Positions 38,514-64,000 of a stretch of 64,000 nt of DNA are shown here, piece by piece. The stretch lies in the NCBI RefSeq assembly GCF_020382885.2, contig NC_058513.1:10139774-10203773 (forward strand). The letters run 5' to 3'. Position 1 is the stretch's first letter, and each line of letters begins with the position of its first letter. The notes beneath the pieces are model-generated. The model worked only from the letters and a program-made list of their open reading frames with translations, was not told the origin of the DNA and did not search any database. This DNA is from Scatophagus argus. Taxonomy: Eukaryota > Chordata > Actinopteri > Scatophagidae. Position numbers and translations under genes: made by a program.

Positions 38514-41500
38514 ATACACATATACATATACATGTCTTAAGACGTCTCCATTGCACACGCAATTACATCCACATTCACCTCTTTACCTCCTTCATATGTC
38601 GAGCCGTCAGCATTTTTGTCAAGGACGCTGTGCTCTACACCATATCTGATGACAGTGCCGAGCCTGAGTTTACAGCAGTAAAGCCCAACATGGTAAACTC
38701 TACTATTTTGTATTTTTACATTTATCCATTGGTTATCCATTATCCATTTCTTTGTTGTGTTTTGATTTCATATTGTTTTAACCCACAGCAGGATGTTGTG
38801 TGTTAGGAAATTAAGAGTACACATAGATGATATTCAAAGATGACATTCTTCAAAATGTGTTTCAGATGAATAGTTTGATATTTTGGGAAATAATGTCTGA
38901 GAATACATTATTGAATTCTGTTACAAGATATCCAATTTTTACAGTAAATACATAGCTGGAGTTGGAAGCCTTTTAGCTTAGCTTAGCATAAAACTTCATG
39001 TTTCTGCTCAAAGGGCAAATTTTGAGGCAAACTGTCACTTCTAATTGGCTGTAGTTTCATGCTTACTGCACAGATATGTGAGAGGTATTCATCCTCAGTC
39101 TCCATAAAAACAACTTTGTACATAAATGTGAAGAGTTATTCCTTTAAAAAACATAAGCAGTTTACCTGATCCCAGTTTTTTATTATTATTTTTCACTCAA
39201 AGCTAATAGGCTTAAGCAGCAATTATGACTTGTTTGTCTCATTTACGTGCTACTTTGTGTCCTCAGGCTGGCTGTAAAGTTGCTGTTACTTTCTTCCTTT
39301 ATTTCCTGGCCACCAATCATTACTGGATCCTGGTGGAGGGGTTGTACTTACATAGCCTCATCTTCATGGCCTTCCTCTCCGACAAGAACTACCTATGGGC
39401 TCTCACTATCATCGGCTGGGGTAAGCAGCATCGCACCAGATACCGTTTTGTCACATATAAAGCTAAGGGTCAATAAACAGGCTGACAATTTCACAACTCC
39501 GCTGTTCTCAGGTGTTCCAGCTGTGTTTGTGTCTGTTTGGGTCAGTGCACGAGCATCGCTGGCAGACACACAGTGAGTCATGTGATGTGACCATTCATGT
39601 TCAGTATTTACATAACACCTGTATCACAAATGCTCATTTTAACTCTTTTTAACTTTTTTTAATTTCTCCGTTCAGATGCTGGGACATCAGTGCAGGAAAC
39701 CTGAAGTGGATCTATCAAGTGCCTATTCTGGCAGCCATTGTTGTAAGAAAGCTTATAATTAATAGTGTTAGTGGACATTTGACGCTGACATTTACTGTAC
39801 ACCTCTGCCCCTGCAGGTGAATTTCCTCCTCTTTGTCAACATAATACGTGTACTGGCCTCTAAACTGTGGGAAACAAACACTGGTAAACTGGACCCTCGC
39901 CAGCAATACCGGTAATCCTTACAAAGAAAAAAGCTAGAAAGACAGAAATTAATTATTTGTTTTCTCTTAGTACAAACTTCCTATTGGCTTCCATCATTTG
40001 ACAAGAGACCTTGTGCAAGCATTAACTCTCTACATGAATGTTTGTATCTGCAGGAAGCTGCTCAAGTCCACGTTAGTCCTCATGCCCTTGTTTGGAGTTC
40101 ACTACATGGTGTTCATGGCTCTTCCCTACACTGAGGTCACTGGGCTGCTTTGGCAGGTGCAAATGCATTACGAGATGTTCTTCAACTCTTCCCAGGTCAG
40201 CGTACGCATTTATAAGAACTAACTCTACAAACAATAGCGTGATGCAACAGTTAACTCAAACTTGGTAGTGAAACGGCAGAATTCAGTAAAATTGCACATA
40301 AATGCAAAGCTTTAATGGACTGATTGCTTGGACTCTGGTTTTGCTGCTTGAGAACCACTCATCCAAACTACATCACACTGGGCAATGACTGTGTAGGGTT
40401 ATGAAAACATGAAAGTTTTCACTTTATACATTTGCTGGTGTATTCTTTATGCAATGACAGTTATCCTAAAAGCACAATATATCACTTTGCTTGCAGTATA
40501 GTTTTTTTTTACTAATTAATTCAGTTATTGTGTCTTTTCATTGATGAGTAATCTAGCAATTCTATAATTCTGGATCATTCACTTAACCTAACATTTATTT
40601 TATCCAGAATAACTTGAATGTAAAAAACTTGCTTCATTATATTAAATTCCATCATCTAATCATCATCTAATTTATTTAAAATGAAAAAGATTGCTGACAT
40701 ATGGATTAATTTAATCGATCAAGTGACCCTTTACCTGAACTGGTCAGTATTTTCACTTAAGTACTTGACTGAAAACGGTCATCACATGGATTTACTTCAT
40801 CACTGAAGGAATAATAATCGCGGGCAAATATATTTTATATCAGTGTGAGGTGTAAAATAAGTGGAAAAATCTAATGATGCTGAGCGTAGAGATAGATCAC
40901 TTATGATGCACTTTACTGCTGCCCTTGTCCACTGCCGTGCATGTATCACTTAGTTTCCTACACTTCTTGTGGGGTGCTGACCACTGTCTACTGTAAGTTT
41001 GGTTTTCACTGTCTGCTTTTCTCTTTATAGATCATTCTATGTGAAATTACTTTTCTCTGACTCACTTATTTCTCAGTCTTTGCCTGTCGTCTCGTCTCTC
41101 TGTTTGCATCTCACTCACTGACCTGAAGCACCATCTCCTTTGCTGTAATATAGAGTATGGAGAGCTGTGTTATTCAAAATGAAATAAATAAATATGGTTA
41201 GGAAATAAATAAACTTATTATAAACTTAATAAAAACTTAAAAAACTTAAATAAAAAAAATACTTTTATTTATTTCAAAATTATGTTTTTCACAGTTTTTC
41301 TACAGGGACAGGCTAGCTGTTTCCCACTTTACTATAGCTGACTGTAGCTTAACTTTAAGTGTAGCCTTCAGACATCAGAATGGTATCAATCTTTTCTTTT
41401 AACACCTGGCAAGACAAAAAAAGTGTATTTGCGAACATTTCAAAGTGTTTCTTTAATCACATTTTAGATAACAGAACAGTCCTTTCTCAATACACAAAAA

Positions 41501-42188
41501 TCGGGTATCCTTTTTTTTTTTTTTTAACAAAATCTTAATTTCTTCTTTCAGGGCTTTTTTGTGGCGTTTATCTACTGTTTCTGCAATGGGGAGGTAACAA
41601 AGCTCTCATTTAGTTTTGAAAAGTGAACTCAGATTTACTCAGGTGTTTGTGGTCTGATAAAATAATATGCAAACATAACTGTGTTTATTTTCTTATTCCT
41701 GTCCTCAGGTGCAGGCTGAGGTGAAGAAGGCATGGTTAAGACGCAGCCTCACGCAGGACATTAAACAGAAAGTACGGATAACCAGCAGCGGTGGCGGAGG
41801 CAGCTGTTACTATGGCGGCATGATGTCACACACCACCACCCACAGTATCAGCTTGTCTGCTGCCAATCCCAGATCCCTTTCTCTCACTGGAGGTGTGGTT
41901 GGTTCAGGTGGAGGTGCTGGTGGAGGGTCAGGAGCCAGGCCACCATGTCACGGTTCTCTCCACCCACAAAGCAGCCTGCCCGGATACGTGCCCGGTGACA
42001 CTGAGACCCAACAGGAAATGACTGTGTGGAGGCCAGAGGGGATGGAATCTGGAGTTTTTGCCAGGCATGTCAGAGCCAGTAAGGGAAATCATGACTCCAA
42101 AAGTCAGGGAGCATCTCCAGCCCAAATCCCTGGAGAAGAAAATCCAGACAACTCCTTATCTCTGAAAGAGCTGGAGACCATCTTGTGA
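33177..42188 (+). CDS. pth3r: Parathyroid hormone receptor, PTH3R (pth1rb) type, class B GPCR
   Basis: Class B1 receptor for PTH/PTHrP peptides, coupling to Gs. Thirteen exons: 33177-33242, 35903-36008, 37441-37551, 37793-37917, 38153-38247, 38542-38692, 39267-39420, 39512-39572, 39676-39742, 39817-39911, 40054-40195, 41552-41593, 41709-42188 (564 residues, phases close). Exon 1 is a signal peptide. The hormone-binding domain has [36 protein letters not shown] and [10 protein letters not shown]. Then come seven TMs, including [50 protein letters not shown] and [21 protein letters not shown]. Core residues are nearer PTH1R than PTH2R ([32 protein letters not shown]), but the long PTH1R-specific loop between the first hormone-domain exon and CLPEWD is absent. 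That, plus the 17q-type neighbours, points to PTH3R. The tail ends ETIL, a PDZ-type end. pth1ra is the main alternative. Confidence 0.85.
33243..35902 (+). other. First intron of the PTH receptor gene
   Basis: About 2.7 kb with no coding frame supported. It contains a perfect 11-bp inverted repeat (34410-34420 and 34432-34442, 11-nt loop) and a patch around 35180-35350 that is richer in GC than its surroundings but matches nothing I recognise. Confidence 0.5.
38439..38534. repeat. Compound (TC)n(CA)n microsatellite abutting a splice acceptor
   Basis: A TC run (about 38439-38463) followed by a CA run (about 38466-38508) and degenerate CATA units to 38534. The pth3r exon 6 acceptor AG is at 38540-38541, so the repeat forms most of the branch-point and pyrimidine region of that intron. 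Confidence 0.93.
38866..39152 (+). repeat. Partial copy of the teleost palindromic repeat in a pth3r intron
   Basis: Begins GATGAATAGTTTGATATTTT, continues through GGAAGCCTTTTAGCTTAGC and ends TTATTCCTTTAAAA. It shares the TTAGCTTAGC core with the 20265-20860 element; internal parts are missing or diverged. Confidence 0.6.
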
Positions 42189-42943
42189 TTGTTTGATAAA
42201 TGTTCAGATGAGGGTTCATGGTCATCTGTGCAAACCCCTATGTTAATGTGCATTCGGAAATACAAAACTGACAAGATACCAAACTAGATATTTTATGGAT
42301 TTACTTGTGTTGTGAATGTTTTGTCAGCTTCTTCCAAGATCAAGGGAGAACTTTGAGTCTCAAAAACATGGCTGAGTCCTTAATGTGCCCAGAAAATGGA
42401 CATCTACATTACCATGACAGCTGGACAAACTTTTTCCTGAGGATGTTTATGTGATGTGATGAAAAGCTCCAGAACAGCCAACATGCAACTCTTGTGTTGG
42501 AGATTTGTGGTTCTCTGGATATTTTAGAGGAAGAGATCAAATTTGCATGGACTATGAATACAAATGGAGTTTCATTTAGCAAAGTGACAGTCAAAGCCTT
42601 TACTTATTCTGACATACCAAATCAGAAATGTATGCACTGTCATACATAACATCTGGACTATGATGATTTGTGTCGTACTATAATCCCAAAATATCTCAAG
42701 TAATACACACAATTATTTAATGCATTTCTTTTTGATTTATTTAATGCACTGTCAGTGTACACGAATTGTACATGCGTATGAAGACATATGTACAGATAGA
42801 TGAGGCTAAATAATCTGTGAAAATTTGATGCTACAGAGAATTTAGAAAGAACAGACTGTTTGTGAATGTTTATTTCTCTCTTCACATTTTTCTTGTGTTG
42901 GATTTTTCAGGCCAGACTGGCTGACCCCAGTTCAAACTGCACT

Positions 42944-42982
<39 letters not shown>

Positions 42983-45447
42983 TTCTAATCAGTTTGGACT
43001 TCTCGCTACACCTTTGTTGCTGTCTATGTGGTCTGCTCAGCCCTATTTATCAGTCTGACAGGACCCTGAGGGCTGATGCAAAAACCTTTTACCCATCACA
43101 GGCCAAACCCCTGCTCCTTCCTCCGTGTGACCTCTTCCCCAGACGCCCTCGCAACACAGTCCAGAATTTCACACACTCCCCTCAGGTCTTGGCTCACAGA
43201 AAGAAGCAGCTGAGCTGTTTGTGGACCTCGAGCATGAGTGACAAACCTGCAACATAAGCCAACAGTCCTCAAAAGATGAGAAAGATGGGAAATTCTACAT
43301 GTAAATATTTTGTGTTGTTTGGGTGTCCAGAAATAGAGAGGAAAGTTCTGTGTACATTGGAAGATAACTATGAAAGTAAATAAAATAATAAAGTAAAATA
43401 AAATAATAAATGGACTAAACCAAATCAAAATGGTTTACATGCTACTTCTTAGCTCTATGTGTAAAATGCTTTGTTTATTATTTCTGGGCAAAACCTCAGT
43501 CAGTACACACATTTACTACGTGCACATAATTACACCCATCTTTTTTATTTGAGCTTTGTTGAAGATCCATTAAAGATGGAAACCTCTCGTGTGAAGAAGA
43601 ACTGGACAGCGTAAAGGCTAAAGGCTAAAAGTAGGCTGAGTTTAGAATGGAGTCATTTGTCATAGAGTTTACAGTGGCCTCGACTTCTGCCAGAGATATC
43701 AGACTCATAAATTTAATTTCCTCTTGCAGGCTATTTCGAATGGCTGGAACAGAACACATGCATGTTTTCTTTCTCTGCAACAGATGCATCAGCAACATTA
43801 CTGGAAGAACCAGAGTATAAAATTTAAGGTTTGGTTCAACAGCTTCAGGTAGTAGAAAAATGCTTTTCTGCTCCCATTAAAGTCATGAATTACATAGGCT
43901 TAGCACATTTCTAAATTTCACATTTTTTCCTAAAAACTTATTGCATCTAAATGTTTATATGCAGGTTTAAATGTTTACACAGCATACAGCCTGTATGTGT
44001 GTATATTGCCACTGGAAAACACAACCACAATGCAAATATTTTTATTGCACAACCCAAGTGAAGTTTTGACATTAGAAACAGTGTAGAGTCATGAAGATTA
44101 TGATATAACAGGTAATTAGAGGCAGTTATGTCATGTTTTCTGTGGCTCTGGAGGTGCTTGCCAAAGACTAAAAAAATAACCCTGATGATGCCATTTGAGT
44201 TTAAGTTCTGCTTTAAAAACTTTTACCTGTCTTTCCTGAATTCCCAAACCAAGTGCAAGACAAAATCAGTGGACAACCCCTTTAAGTGATTAGGGAAGCT
44301 GCAAGATAAAACTCTGCCCCCTGTTGTATGAATTAAAACATTGCAAGTTAAAATGTTCTCACTGATTGTGGCCATTTGAGACGTCAAATGAAATGGAAGT
44401 AATTATTAATCGATAGTCTGTGACTGTGTTCACTGTTTTTGAGTTTCAGGCCCTCAAGGACCTATAGACACATATGGAGAATTTGGAGCATGAAGACAAC
44501 ATATGATCCTTTTCGACCCATAACACACATAATCGATGTAAGAAAATAACATGTAACAGTGTAACAAAACATAGTTTGTTTTTAAGTGCATTCAAAATCC
44601 ATAAAGTACATTGCTGTGATGCTGGAGGACATATGATTAGTTTATGTGGGTATTATATATTTATACCTCTACAACAACAACTTTTGTCATTGTAAATTAC
44701 AGATTATAGTTCAGCATTTCATAGCTGACAGGGATATGAAGCATGCAAACACATGGAGTACCAGACATAGATACGCATGAGTAATCACTCCTTCATTAGG
44801 ACAACCCCCCACACAACCACCACCCCTATGGTGGTAACCAGCTGTCAGCTCATTAAAGAGGAAAAGGTTGGGGACAATTTGATGACACTTTACTGTTAAT
44901 TTAAGGTCAGATACATGATCAGATACGCCTCGTCTGGTAAGGAGAGGAGGAAAAGGAAGGGAGGGAGGAAAGTGAGGAGGATGCTGATCGGAAATTACAG
45001 AAGTAGGAAATGATCCAGTGCGATGATCGTGTTCATGATATCATCCTCATTGTACTATAAACCTATGTGTAGAGGCTTTTACTGAACAAGACGTGAAAAA
45101 CCTGTTATGATATATGACCACAGACATTAATACAAAAAGGTTTTTGAGGGACAGATGCAAGTGAAGTTCAAATAATATAGATGCATGTATTTATATGTAC
45201 TTCTTTACAGTATCTGTAATGACTGACTCAAAAGGAATTTAATATTTGATAAATCCCATATGGTATTTAGCATTTGGTCATACAACTCAATAAATGCATA
45301 TTATAAATATAGTTAAGTTGCATTGATAGCCAAATAAATAGGTTAAAGCCACGTTATGAGGCAAGAAACTGCTTTAGAAATGTATGTGCCACTAAAGCCA
45401 CTAAGGTGATTCGTCATGCTCAGTCTGCGTGATGACAGCCGATCCAG
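42189..45447 (+). other. pth3r 3' UTR and intergenic DNA, no gene seen
   Basis: Contains a GT microsatellite (42950-42980) and clustered AATAAA-like words at about 43376-43412, where the pth3r transcript probably ends. From there to 45447 the DNA is AT-rich with no convincing coding frame or recognised repeat. Confidence 0.5.
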
Positions 45448-45545
45448 TGACGTGGTCATGTCGTGCGAAAGTGGGCGGGGACAGAGAGAGAGAGAGAGAG
45501 AGAGGGAGAGCACAGATGTGACTCAGTCCTCTGTGTATAAGAGTA
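45448..45545 (+). promoter_or_regulatory. Putative rundc3a core promoter
   Basis: About 210-300 bp before the rundc3a ATG are a CRE-like half site TGACGT (45448-45453), a GC box GGGCGGGG (45473-45480), a GA run (45482-45510) and a TATA-like TATAAGAG (from 45536). The order and spacing would place the start of transcription near 45570. Inferred from motifs only. Confidence 0.45.
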
Positions 45546-45695
45546 ATAATAAAACAGATCCAACACACTGCATCGGTGTGTCTGATGTCTCTAGCCGCAC
45601 TCTCTCCGTCATAAGACAAACTGCTTCCTGCGGCTGTCAGCAGCTCTCTGATGCGGCCAGGCAGCATCCTCTCTCCGGAGTCCAGTCGTGAATGA

Positions 45696-52568
<6,873 letters not shown>

Positions 52569-53647
52569 GGGGAGCCAAAGAAACACTGCCAACCACTTAA
52601 CAGACACTGAAACAATTCAACATGAATACGAAAAGACTACTTTTGGTAGGTGGACCAATGCTGTCTTGTGTGGCCCTTACGTGAGTCCCTTTACCTTTAA
52701 GCTCTGAGCCCAGCACACTCACAGCTTACACCTTTTAAGTGAAAGAGTAGCCTCCGTGTCTCAGACTGCCCAACAAAAATGCAGGAATAGCTGCTGTACT
52801 GCCTGACGGCCTCCTTTAGTTTCATTGTCTTTAAATGTATTGACATGATTAAGTCTCCTGAAATGCAAACAACAGGTTCAAGTTTGACCTCTCTTACATC
52901 CACAATGCTTAATTTTATGCACTTGAAGTCATGGATCTGTATGTCAAAACTCGTTGTAGGGCTGTTATGTATGTACTTGTCCATTTGTCTGTGTCTTATC
53001 AGTCTGTCAGTGTATCTTACTCTGCTTATTGCATAATACTGTCAGTGCAGGATGGATGACCTGTTTTAACTTTTTGGGAAAAAGAAACAACGTTTTTGAC
53101 ATATTATATTACACTATTATAAGAGAGATAAAAAAAGAGAGGCTTATAATGTGCTGAGTAAAAGCGGTCAGACTGTTTTATGATGAAGATTATTTAAAAA
53201 TTTACAGGTGCATCTTCATGATGCTAGGACAAACAACAGTTTAGACCTTATTAAATCAAACAGTAGGTTAGACACAGATTTTAGATTTTAACATGCAAGA
53301 TCTGTCAGGCTAAAGAGGTTTGCAGAGCCATTACAATGTGAACATAAAAAAACAGACCGAATATCTATTGCATACAAATGCAAAATGCATTGTGACTATG
53401 CAGAATGAATGTTTTCATTGTCTTTTTCTACAAACCTGGCTTGATAGAGTAGTTCAAGAGGGAGAGAAATAGTGAATGTGCAACGTGCGTATGCGTGTCA
53501 TTTGATTGTTTACTGTCATTTTCTCCCCTATGATCTCCTCTTTTTATATTCATTTCATGGCATACTTACCTCTATTGTTTACCATCATGTAATCTGCAAT
53601 CTCATGCAATGTTGTTGAAAGGGATATGTTGTGTTATTTAAAATTGC

Positions 53648-53879
53648 AATAAAAATGCCTCTTCTTTTTTTTTTTTTGTTTTGAAACATTAAATGCTGGT
53701 ATGCAATGAATGTGTATTTCTTTATTTTTTTGCAGGAGAGATGGCAGTGTCAGTCAGTAGGCCAAATGCTCTTGTCCAGACTATAATATAATATAGGGGA
53801 TTGCCATGAAATGTTCTAATGGCATTCATGTTCCCCAGAATACTAACTGATTTGAAAATCCCCTGACTTGTCCAATAAA
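53648..53879 (+). terminator. Candidate rundc3a polyadenylation signals
   Basis: AATAAA at 53648-53653, followed by a T-rich stretch, and a second AATAAA at 53874-53879 that lies inside a repeat copy. The first, about 1.1 kb after the stop, is the better candidate. Confidence 0.55.
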
Positions 53880-54700
53880 GCCAGTGAAATTTTCAGTTTC
53901 AATATTTTGCTATAACTTCATGCCCACATATCCAAAAGACTAATGGCATTTTCATCAGCATCATGTCCTCACTGCTGGTTTGTTAGTTTCTGTGCTAACT
54001 TGCTAAATTTAGATCATAGTAAAAATTACTTCATAAAAATCTGCATGTTAGCATTGTTACTGTGCACATGTATGCATTTAGTTCAAGGCAGGACTGTGCA
54101 GGGGTGCTAGCAAGACTGTAGTAGGCTCTCAGTCATGTTAGCTAGGGCTAGCAGCTTGCTGTCTACCACATTTAGTCCAGAATGAAATGTCTGAACAGCT
54201 AGATAGATTTCCATTAAATTTCAGGATGAGACAGCCATGGTCTCCAGGACATGAATCCTAATGACTTTGATGGTTCTCTGACTTTTTCTTTACTTGAAAT
54301 GTAATCTACAACATCTACAGAATGTATTGCCATGAAAGTCTTCAGCCTACACAGGTTCAGGGTTCTCAGACAATGTATCCTACTAACTTTGATCGCGGGA
54401 CTTTTTCTATTGTGCTATCATCAGGTTGACTTTTTCAATATGCCCAGTACTTTGGTTTATGTTTCAATAGCAGCATAGCATTTTCATTGGCCCCAGCTGC
54501 ACTTTGTGTTTAGTTTTAGTAGCAAACATTAGTCAATACTTACACACGAAACTAAGGTAGAAAACAGGGTAAAGATTATATAGCCTACCTGAAAAACATC
54601 AGCATGTAACACCGTCATTATGAGCATGTTGGCATGATAGTGGTAGCATTTAGCTAAAAGTGTTCCTATTCTTGTAAGTGCAGCCTCACAAAGATGTTTG
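53780..54700 (+). repeat. Two consecutive copies of a teleost interspersed repeat
   Basis: GGATTGCCATGAAATG, TTCATGTTCCCCAGAATACT, TCTGCATGTTAGCATTGT form one copy (about 53795-54170). A second set with CAGGACATGAATCCTAATGA, ATTGCCATGAAAG, ACATCAGCATGTAACACCGT and GAGCATGTTGGCATGATA spans about 54185-54700. Words are shared with 47845-48145. No coding capacity. Confidence 0.65.
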
Positions 54701-56541
54701 GCTGTATTCTTGTTCCCATATGTTGTTCTTAAATAGCCTCCACATTTATATTTAACCATTCACTTTTTATACAAGACCTGGTCGTTGCCATTTGGCCACT
54801 CAGAAACTCCCGATCAGGTTCAAAGATGACAGACTGGGAACTGACACTATAGTCGTTTCCTTTACTGTAGGTCCAAGAAGCCCAACACGTGCTCTTTCCC
54901 TCTGTGCCTAGGTCTCTTTTTGTTTTCACGTCTTCCCTGGCTTAACTTTGTGAAGCATGACATCGTCTCTCTTCAAATGGGTTTGAAATAGCTTACGTGA
55001 GGTCATAGGTTAGGATCATCCATTCATTAACACAGACAAATACACAGAGCTAAACAAACAGCATCTGAGGTCATTTGGTAAACGTTGGAAATGCATTATG
55101 CAGGAGACACATTCCAGATTGACATACTGTCCAATTAACTGCTTGGCTGTAAAATGAATGGTTACCACAGGGTTGTGAAAAGTTGGGTTTAGTTTTCTGG
55201 CTTTGTCTTTGGCTGTTTTGTGAGAGTGACATCAATTGTTGGGTGGAGCTGCACCAGACAGATGAGAAGGGTGCTGGACATATGGTTCAGCACTTCACCC
55301 CTATTTGATAAAACACATTCACTCCCATTCTGGTGTGCCAGACACATGAGTGTGTTATCTAAGCATGGACTGAGGTCCTGCGTAGATTGTGCAGAAGTGC
55401 AGATTTAGGGCCAGTTAGATTTCGTTGCACAGACACTGGGAGCCTCAGCACTGGTCTAGAATCTGCCCCTAAAAGTGTATGCCATGTTATCTCTATCCCC
55501 TACTGTTGTCCCACCATTGGCACTCCCTTTTTCGCAGAGTCAGGACATTTATCGCCCACAATGCACACTTTCTCATACATGCATACACCACCCAAAACCA
55601 CCTCACAGTCCACCCAGATGGTGCACACACACCCAGCTGGGGTGACTTAATAGGGTGATGAAATAATTAGCCTACAAATGAAAGAATGATAATAATGATG
55701 AATGTACATTGTTATGAACGTTATTGTCTATTGGAGCCCCTTCATGAGATCACATATCGGCTACAGCTAACCATTCTGCAAATCACACTACAGTGTTTGA
55801 GGAAATTTAACATATTTTCATTACTGTTATGAAGTTGTTTCCATTTACTTCACACAGTATGAAAATCTATTACTTAGCAGACTCTTGAAACTTGCTTGGT
55901 GATTTGTGTGATCTATCACAACGAACATCAAGTTTGCATTTATTTTTTTTGTCAAATCACATTATGGTATGAGGTAATGCAGTGTGGACTTTTCAGATTA
56001 ATCTGCTCTTATATTACATCACCATGCAATATGTTACTAACAAAACTGAGACGTGGACTTGATGCAATATTTAATCGATACACAAATCAATCAAGTGTCA
56101 GTTGTCTTCATCTTTATGTTCATGCTGTACCAAAATGAATTAAAAAAACAAAACAAAACAAAACAAAGCACTGAAGATAGGTAAAGTACATCCATACAAT
56201 CTCCAATTGTATAGCATTTGTTTTAAAATGGTCAGCAAAAAATGCAAAGGCTGCATGATTTGTGGCTAAAAGAAAGCCTGATGTGTCCCTTTAAATACAT
56301 GTGCTCGGTCTCGGTCTACGCTTGAGACGGCAAACTGCGGTAGTTTCAACCATTTTAAAGTTTTAAAATGCGGTCCATGAATTTCCAGTGTCACGGTTAA
56401 TAGTTGCAATTGCAAAGTTTCTGACGTGAAAAGTTTAAATTTGCGCACTGAAAGGCTAAAATCGGTTAATATAAGATATGAATTGGGGGCGGTGACAGCA
56501 AATTTCATTGTCTGAGGTTTGACGGATTGATTGCGGATCAT
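54701..56541. other. Intergenic DNA between rundc3a and fam117a, no gene seen
   Basis: No convincing coding frame. Contains an AAACAAAAC run near 56145-56165. Short open frames here lack any conserved pattern. Confidence 0.5.
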
Positions 56542-57234
56542 CCAATCGGATGAAGCTTGAAGTTCTATCAGCCAATCAAATGCGATCTCAGGAATCGGGC
56601 CTGCCTCCGCATATAATTAAATCCACACCAGCGTGGTCGTGGTGGAAGTGTTTAGAGTTTGCTTTTAAAAGGAGAACGCCGAGGGGACAGGTCCTGTGAG
56701 CACCGCGCAGCTTTCTGGGGCAACCAGAAAAAAAAACACGCTTAAGCCCGAAAAACTACAATGAAATACACTTTAACGTTTTCTCAGAAAACGCAGGAGT
56801 TGACGTTAAAGTGATTTTTTGAAACTGGACCCGCTTCCTCGCTCGGCAACGGGGTGAAATATCTCAACATCCTCACAAAGAAACTTTGCTTGCTAGGCTG
56901 CTAACTCGCACATAAGCCCGAAAAAAAGTATGATCATCGCCGAAGACTTGACTTCTAGCCATTTGTAACGCCTCATCTGTCGAGTAAAGTGTTACTAGTA
57001 GTTGTATTTGCTCGGAAATGTTTTTTTAAATGACTCGAGACTGAATTTTGTAACGGTTTTTGGTTGTCATCACCAGTGGAGGAAGGGTTGCAGCTGGTAA
57101 CTTAGCCAGCTACCAGCAGTGTTTCCACACAGCGCCCCCAGATCTCCACCGGGCAGCACCTTCCTTTTTTTTTTTTTTTTTTGCCATTTTCAGCTAGTTA
57201 GCAGTAAAGTAGTTGCACATTTGCCACAGGAAAG
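56542..57234 (+). promoter_or_regulatory. Putative fam117a promoter and 5' UTR
   Basis: Two CCAAT boxes (56542-56546 and 56572-56576) precede a TATA-like ATATAATTAA (56611-56620). The following 600 bp are richer in CpG than the surrounding DNA, with a long T run just before the start codon. The layout suggests transcription starting near 56640 and a 5' UTR of about 600 bases. Motif evidence only. Confidence 0.5.
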
Positions 57235-63532
<6,298 letters not shown>

Positions 63533-64000
63533 TCGCATCTGCAGATGTTTTTCTGCGGAAAAGGTGTAACGAAAGTGTGACAGCGGCCACATCGCTGAGG
63601 ACACGTGTGTTGATGTTGCTTTATTTTACGAAGTACCATTCCTTTCCTATACAGGTTTAAAATGATCTTATGAAAATTAATAATATTGAGAAAAAAAATG
63701 TCATACTCGTACACAATCAGTAGATATCCTTTATAGCTATTTGTTTTGGGTTTCTGGGCATAGTGACATTTGTAAATTGCAGCCTTTTTTTGTTGGTTTT
63801 GTCATTTTCTAATCCAAAGATGTATTTTTGCCAAACACAAGCGGGATAAACTGTGGAAGTCTAAAGGCAAGACTTACTCTTAACTCTATCTGAGATGGGA
63901 CTTGTTGGATGGCTGTCTCACTCTGACATTTTTAGTGTTTTCCCTCAAAGAAGCCAGGACACACACTTATTTCTCAATTTATTTAAGCTCTGACTGCAGT
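63533..64000 (+). other. fam117a 3' UTR, running past the window end
   Basis: Non-coding sequence following the fam117a stop. No AATAAA was seen before the window closes, so the transcript probably ends beyond it. Confidence 0.6.

Overview
The window is nuclear DNA of a ray-finned fish, most likely a spiny-rayed (percomorph-type) teleost. The evidence is compact vertebrate genes with GT-AG introns, dense CA/GA microsatellites, several interspersed repeats I recognise from teleost genomes, and protein sequences that match vertebrate families closely with fish-like differences. No prokaryotic, viral or organellar gene block is visible.

Layout. 1-7855: the 3' half of erbb2 (+ strand; the window opens inside the gene), with a 5'-truncated LINE in its first visible intron. 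7856-12269: 3' UTR and intergenic DNA with an 83-bp tandem duplication and a tiny retroelement insertion. 12270-16601: two related single-exon class A GPCR genes in convergent orientation, with a decayed reverse-transcriptase fragment between them. 16602-21293: gene-poor DNA holding a decayed last exon of dcaf7 and two repeat elements. 21294-27652 (-): kcnh6 (ERG-type potassium channel, 11 exons, no PAS domain seen). 29530-31672 (-): taco1 (5 exons). 33177-42188 (+): a PTH receptor best read as pth3r/pth1rb (13 exons). 45753-52568 (+): rundc3a (11 exons). 57235-63532 (+): fam117a (8 exons). The rest is intron, UTR, intergenic DNA and repeats.

The genes do not form a pathway. What unites them is descent: ERBB2, RUNDC3A, FAM117A, KCNH6, TACO1 and the dcaf7 relic all have human counterparts on 17q, and PTH3R sits in the equivalent block in birds but is missing from placental mammals. 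The window is therefore a rearranged teleost piece of the 17q ancestral chromosome, probably one of two post-duplication copies.

No new multi-gene system was found. The most interesting observations are the dcaf7 exon relic next to its old neighbours, a pair of GPCRs lacking three hallmark class A features, an ERG channel without a visible PAS domain, a GC-AG intron in rundc3a, and a 26-bp retroelement insertion with perfect 13-bp target-site duplications. All exon boundaries were placed by eye from splice consensus, reading phase and remembered human proteins; phases close without conflict in all six multi-exon models.
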